A stretch of 64,000 bases of DNA from Brevundimonas terrae (lineage in GTDB: Bacteria > Pseudomonadota > Alphaproteobacteria > Caulobacterales > Caulobacteraceae), in assembly GCF_011761985.1 (NCBI RefSeq), contig NZ_JAASQT010000002.1, forward strand, positions 310,001 through 374,000, written 5' to 3'. Positions 60,749-64,000 of the stretch are shown one piece after another. The notes beneath the pieces were generated by a model. The model saw nothing but the letters and a program-made list of their open reading frames with translations, did no database searches and had not been told where the DNA came from. Position 1 is the stretch's first letter, and the number at the start of each line of letters is the position of its first letter. The position numbers and the translations under genes are program-made.

Positions 60749-61677
60749 GGTTTCTGCTTTGCGGGTCGCAGCACGCCCCAGGCGCGGTTCGGCGACAGCC
60801 AGTGGATTAGAGGCAGGAAGGTCATGCGCGCGCCCAGCAACAGCACCAGTCCGGTCAGGCCGATGGCGGTGGTGGGCGGGGCGACCTTGCGCAGGTATTG
60901 GCCCGCGGCGGCCATGTCGATGCGGCCGATCTGGATCAGGTCGTCGCCGCGTTCATAGTCCAGTTGCTGCTGGCAGAAGTCGTTGTACTTCTGTTTTCTG
61001 TGCGGAGCCGCCTGCGCGAAGGTTTTCTTCAGCGCGTCCGATCCGCCCGTATAGGCGTCGGTGATGACAAAGCGGGTTTCGTCAAATCCGGCCTCTGTCC
61101 CCACGCCAAATGCGGCGCGGTGGCGGGCCATGATCTGGCGGGCAAGGCTGAGGTGATCAAAGCTGCGGCGGGCATCGGGGCGAGGGGATGGAAACACATC
61201 CGAGAAGGTCTCGGCCACCATACCGGCCACGGCGGGGACCTGCGTGACATTGGAAATCCATAGTGGGCGCCCCTGACCCGTCAGGAACATCAGAACGCAG
61301 GTCAGGCCATAAAGGGTCGCCGACAGGCCGCGTCCGCGCACCGTCGGGTCCACCATGACCAAACCAAGATGCATCACCGTGGTCGGGCGGCTGGATAGCT
61401 CGACATCCAGAAGCGACAACACGTTAAAGGCGATGGGGCGACGCGGGCCGTTTTTCGTTTCGGCCTGATAGACAATGGTGATGACGCAGTTCTTCAACCG
61501 CTCGGCATCGCCGCCCAGAACGCCATATTCCAACTCGCTGTCATTCAGGGTCAGGCTGGCGATTGCGCGAAGGTCATCAACCAGTTTGCGCGTTTCGGTA
61601 TCCGGCAGGTGTGCGCCCGGTCGCTCGACAATGCGCGTCCACAGGTCGCGCCCAGACCGCCATGTCAGATTGATCAT
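60745..61677 (-). CDS. GNAT-like acyltransferase, first gene of the E1 operon
   Basis: A 310-residue protein. The middle part has MHLGLVMVDPTVRGRGLSATLYGL, where VRGRGL matches the acyl-CoA pyrophosphate loop of GNAT enzymes. The N-terminal half (NLTWRSGRDLWTRIVERPGAHL...) is unusual. Near the C-terminus there is one hydrophobic helix (TTAIGLTGLVLLLGARMTFLPL), so the protein may attach to the membrane. The larger size and layout recall acyl-homoserine-lactone-synthase/FeeM-like GNATs, but I cannot confirm that. It starts the operon facing away from the second pilus cluster. Confidence 0.65.
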   Translation of the reverse strand: MINLTWRSGRDLWTRIVERPGAHLPDTETRKLVDDLRAIASLTLNDSELEYGVLGGDAERLKNCVITIVYQAETKNGPRRPIAFNVLSLLDVELSSRPTTVMHLGLVMVDPTVRGRGLSATLYGLTCVLMFLTGQGRPLWISNVTQVPAVAGMVAETFSDVFPSPRPDARRSFDHLSLARQIMARHRAAFGVGTEAGFDETRFVITDAYTGGSDALKKTFAQAAPHRKQKYNDFCQQQLDYERGDDLIQIGRIDMAAAGQYLRKVAPPTTAIGLTGLVLLLGARMTFLPLIHWLSPNRAWGVLRPAKQKP

Positions 61678-62086
61678 AGAACTGTCAGGATTCTCCCCGA
61701 AACCGATAAATATTCAGTGGCCTCTCGCCGAGGGGCGGGTCAAGCGCAGACCTGCATTTTCGGGGTAAAAAGCCCGTCCATGAGCGCCTCCAGATGTACT
61801 CGCATTCGCCATATCATTGTATTTTAAGTGCAATATTTTCTTAACCAAACAGGGTGTTAGCGCGCCTGATGGTCGCTATTAACATTGATAGACCCCCAAA
61901 ATAACCCGTTAACATACCGTTAACGGGTGACTTCTTTTGAAGTGAAAAGGACTTTTGTCATTTCGAGGGCGTCAGTGTGTTTTTGCTGCCGTGTTCCTTA
62001 GTCGTAAACAATAGTGGGTACGATTATTAACAAAAGTCCGAGCTTTGAAAATATAATACAGGTTCGGATACTGGGAGGAAATAGTT
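61678..62086. other. Divergent promoter region between the E1 operon and second pilus cluster
   Basis: 409 bp, AT-rich compared with the genes, with no ORF of note. It contains a perfect CtrA box inside a palindrome (61904-61928), ATTATTAAC tracts and several A/T runs. GGGAGGAAATAGTT forms the pilin ribosome site at its right end. Confidence 0.75.
61904..61928. promoter_or_regulatory. CtrA box within a 9-bp-arm palindrome
   Basis: ACCCGTTAA at 61904-61912 mirrors TTAACGGGT at 61920-61928 around CATACCG. The centre reads exactly TTAA-N7-TTAA, the CtrA consensus. It lies 159 bp before the pilin and 227 bp before the divergent GNAT-like gene, and could control either. Confidence 0.75.
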
Positions 62087-62629
62087 ATGAAAGCAGTTGG
62101 TATTGTATCCGGTCTTGCGGTTCTCGCGGCACTTACAGCCGGTGGCGCTGCCCAGGCCGAAAATCTGTCCGTCAACACGACTGTCGCACCGTATTGCGGT
62201 ATCCGTCTTGCAAACGTCTCCAGCGGCACCGCTTCGGTAGCTCATGAAGCCGAACAAATGGTCGCCAATCTGGAACTGGCCTGCAACACCGGCGGCACGG
62301 CCCAGTTGGTCGTCAACCCGCTGAACGGCGACTTCAAAAATGGCAACAACCTGATCAACTATGCCATGCGTTTTGACGCTGCTGACAATGCGTTCGACAT
62401 CAACACCACCGATGCCTATCCCGGTGATGCTGAAGGTTCGGGCAAGTTTACCCGCAACAAAGTCGGCTATAGCCAATCTCTGGCTAATGGCAGTGCCGCA
62501 CAGTTCTATCTGAACGTGAACGTGGCTGCACCTGGACCGGCACCGTTGGGTCAAACCTTCTATCCAGCCAATGCGGCTCCGGCTGGTACCTACAACGAGT
62601 CCTTCTCCTTCGAACTGTCGGCCATCTAA
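62087..62629 (+). CDS. Spore-coat-U/pilin-like subunit of the second pilus cluster
   Basis: A 180-residue secreted pilin. The signal peptide ends AAQA (about residue 24). The mature part begins ENLSVNTTVAPYCGIRLA and has the paired cysteine ELACNTGG, then a C-terminal strand YNESFSFELSAI, the chaperone-binding end. It is shorter than pilins A-C and not of their shared-core type. GGGAGGAAA precedes the ATG. It is followed by a hairpin and then chaperone and usher genes, so it is the main subunit of an independent archaic chaperone-usher system. Confidence 0.82.
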   Translation: MKAVGIVSGLAVLAALTAGGAAQAENLSVNTTVAPYCGIRLANVSSGTASVAHEAEQMVANLELACNTGGTAQLVVNPLNGDFKNGNNLINYAMRFDAADNAFDINTTDAYPGDAEGSGKFTRNKVGYSQSLANGSAAQFYLNVNVAAPGPAPLGQTFYPANAAPAGTYNESFSFELSAI

Positions 62630-62636
62630 GGCCAAG

Positions 62637-62670
62637 CGGCGGTCGGGTTGTGCAGCCCGACCGCCTTTTC
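62637..62670 (+). terminator. Hairpin between pilin and chaperone of the second cluster
   Basis: GGCGGTCGGG (62638-62647) pairs with CCCGACCGCC (62656-62665), followed by TTTTCTTT. Same position and likely role as the hairpin before the first cluster's chaperone. Confidence 0.82.
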
Positions 62671-62687
62671 TTTCTGGGGTCAATTCC

Positions 62688-63431
62688 ATGAAAAGAGCAG
62701 CTATTGTCGCATGCGCCGGTCTGGTGACCGCCGCCTGCCTCGTTGTGCCGTCCGTGGTGGATGCGCACGAAGTCCAGCCCATGATTGCCACGGTCGCGCC
62801 GTCAGGCTCGAACGCGAATTATCGGCTGATGATCCGTAATACGGATGCGATGCCCATTACGCTGGAAATCAATCCCTATCGCGTGACGATCACCGATGAA
62901 GGGACGGCGGTCCGGACCCCCGAGGATGCCGATGTCATTCTGTTTCCACCCCAGATCATTGTCCAGCCGGGCGGAGAGCAAGCGATCCAGATCCGCTATG
63001 TGGGCGATCCCTCGGTCACCGAAGGGCGGCTCTATGCGGTTGTGGTCAGCCAGTTGCCTGTCGATTTCACGACCCTGAACAATAGTGACAACACCCAGAC
63101 ACAGGTCAAAATCGGCTTTGATTTTGTCAGCCACATGGTGGTCCAGCCGCCTTCGGCCAAAGCCAATCTGGTCATCGGGCCGACGGTCCGTCAGGCCAAT
63201 AATGATCTGGCATTCGATGTCAGCAATACGGGTGATGGCGTGGCATTGTTGCGGACAGCGGAATGGACGCTGGTGCCACAAAGCGGCGCACCTGTTGTGG
63301 TTGATGCAGAGAATGTCGCGTTCGGCGCATTCGGGGCCATTCTCCCCGGGGGCAAACGGAGCATGACAATTCCTGCGGCTCAGGCTGCGGCGATGACCGG
63401 TAATGTGACGGTCGCCATCCATTTGAAATGA
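62688..63431 (+). CDS. Periplasmic fimbrial chaperone of the second cluster
   Basis: A 247-residue PapD-like chaperone. The signal peptide ends at VVDA (about residue 25). The first domain shows NYRLMIRNTDAMPITLEINPYRV, then the family motif DADVILFPPQIIVQPGGEQAIQIRYVGD. YAVVVSQLPVDF and FDFVSHMVVQPPSA connect to the second domain. ATG 62688 (MKRAAIVACAG) is preferred to the frame's first codon at 62571, which overlaps the pilin gene. It matches the first cluster's chaperone in layout but not closely in sequence. Confidence 0.9.
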   Translation: MKRAAIVACAGLVTAACLVVPSVVDAHEVQPMIATVAPSGSNANYRLMIRNTDAMPITLEINPYRVTITDEGTAVRTPEDADVILFPPQIIVQPGGEQAIQIRYVGDPSVTEGRLYAVVVSQLPVDFTTLNNSDNTQTQVKIGFDFVSHMVVQPPSAKANLVIGPTVRQANNDLAFDVSNTGDGVALLRTAEWTLVPQSGAPVVVDAENVAFGAFGAILPGGKRSMTIPAAQAAAMTGNVTVAIHLK

Positions 63432-63443
63432 ACGGATACAAAC

Positions 63444-64000
63444 ATGTCCGTTCAGCACATGACGGCAGGGGGGCGTAGCGCCTATCTGGGTTGCTCGCAT
63501 GCTGTTCTCATGATGACGCTTTTTCTGGCCGGAACTGCCCAGGCAGCGACCGGTGCGGAAAATAACGATCCCGACGCACCTATCATTACGAACCGTTATT
63601 CGGACGGGTCGGTGTCGTCGGGCGGGCCGGAGCTGGACGCCGCACTGTCCGGCTCTCACACGGGCGTTCCGGCTGAGGCGGGTGTCAGCTTTGCGCGTTC
63701 TCGCCCCAGGACCGCGGCAGCGGCCCCGACCACCGGAACGCCGGCCCGATCAGATGACGCGCTGGCCAATAAGGTCATGCCTGTTGCTGACGAAGGCACC
63801 CCTGTTGCTAGCGCGCCCGATGTGGTTGCACCTGTCGCGGTGCAGACGACTGCGCCGGGGACGCCACGGGTCTATACCTCGATTGATGTGCCGCTGACGC
63901 TGAATGGCCGCTTTGTGGGCATGGTCAGTGCGGATGTGGATGTGCAGGGCAATGGTCTTGTGGATGCGCGGCGTTTTTTTGATCTGATCCAGCCGGTGGT
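63444..64000 (+). CDS. Outer-membrane usher, N-terminal part (runs off the window)
   Basis: The frame opens at ATG 63444 (MSVQHMTAGGRSAYL) and has no stop by the end of the window. A hydrophobic export segment (residues about 16-32, ending AQA) is followed by a Pro/Ala/Thr-rich linker of about 100 residues, then VPLTLNGRFVGMVSADVDV and DARRFFDLIQPV, which align with the chaperone-binding N-terminal domain of the first usher (VPLNFNRRVLGEMDVLL...RLINPL). So it is the second cluster's usher. The linker before that domain is longer than usual. Confidence 0.82.
   Translation, partial: MSVQHMTAGGRSAYLGCSHAVLMMTLFLAGTAQAATGAENNDPDAPIITNRYSDGSVSSGGPELDAALSGSHTGVPAEAGVSFARSRPRTAAAAPTTGTPARSDDALANKVMPVADEGTPVASAPDVVAPVAVQTTAPGTPRVYTSIDVPLTLNGRFVGMVSADVDVQGNGLVDARRFFDLIQPV

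Overview
The window reads as chromosomal DNA of a GC-rich alphaproteobacterium, most likely in the Caulobacterales. Three things point there: a SciP (CtrA inhibitor) gene, a perfect CtrA-type box (TTAA-N7-TTAA), and a flagellar block in which fliK-flgD-flgE and flgK-flgL diverge from two sigma-54 promoters, as in the Caulobacter flbG/flaN region. The genus is not resolved. No transposase, phage gene, CRISPR array or rRNA was found. There is one tRNA, Lys(CUU).

Layout. 1-2.4 kb: the end of a GAF-GGDEF diguanylate cyclase, mnmA and sciP. 2.5-9.7 kb: late flagellar genes. 9.9-13.4 kb: an Mla/MCE-type lipid transport operon. 14-22 kb: 3-oxoacid CoA-transferase, an S9 peptidase, and a LysR regulator divergent from malate synthase G. 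21.7-30 kb: a chaperone-usher pilus cluster. It has three pilin genes that share an almost identical 537-bp 3' part but have unrelated 5' parts, followed by chaperone, usher and a tip-like protein. 30-47 kb: mixed housekeeping and signalling genes (aminotransferase, hybrid histidine kinase, tRNA-Lys, amino-acid permease, Hpt protein, chorismate mutase, ferredoxin-NADP reductase, sodium symporter with a 43-residue partner, DPP4-like peptidase, MerR/DUF2938 pair, CoA-transferase, GntR regulator). 47-56 kb: an M14 carboxypeptidase, a thiolase, a carotenoid oxygenase, a double-HxlR regulator and a RoxA-like dihaem cytochrome c. 56-61.7 kb: a tightly overlapping five-gene operon (GNAT-like, ThiF/E1-like, multi-TM protein with a possible GAF-like tail, GNAT, Acg-type nitroreductase). 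62 kb to the end: a second chaperone-usher cluster, whose usher runs off the window.

How the parts connect. The flagellar, CtrA/SciP and pilus genes suit a dimorphic, surface-attaching cell. The CtrA palindrome between the E1-like operon and the second pilus cluster suggests that at least one of them is under cell-cycle control. The many secreted peptidases (two S9, one M14), the acetoacetate-type CoA-transferase, the malate synthase and the amino-acid uptake genes suggest growth on peptides, amino acids and C2/C4 units.

Most notable for follow-up: the cassette-like pilin trio and the E1/GNAT/nitroreductase operon, which resembles a modification or small-molecule pathway that I cannot name. 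All family assignments come from reading motifs by eye; no database search was run.
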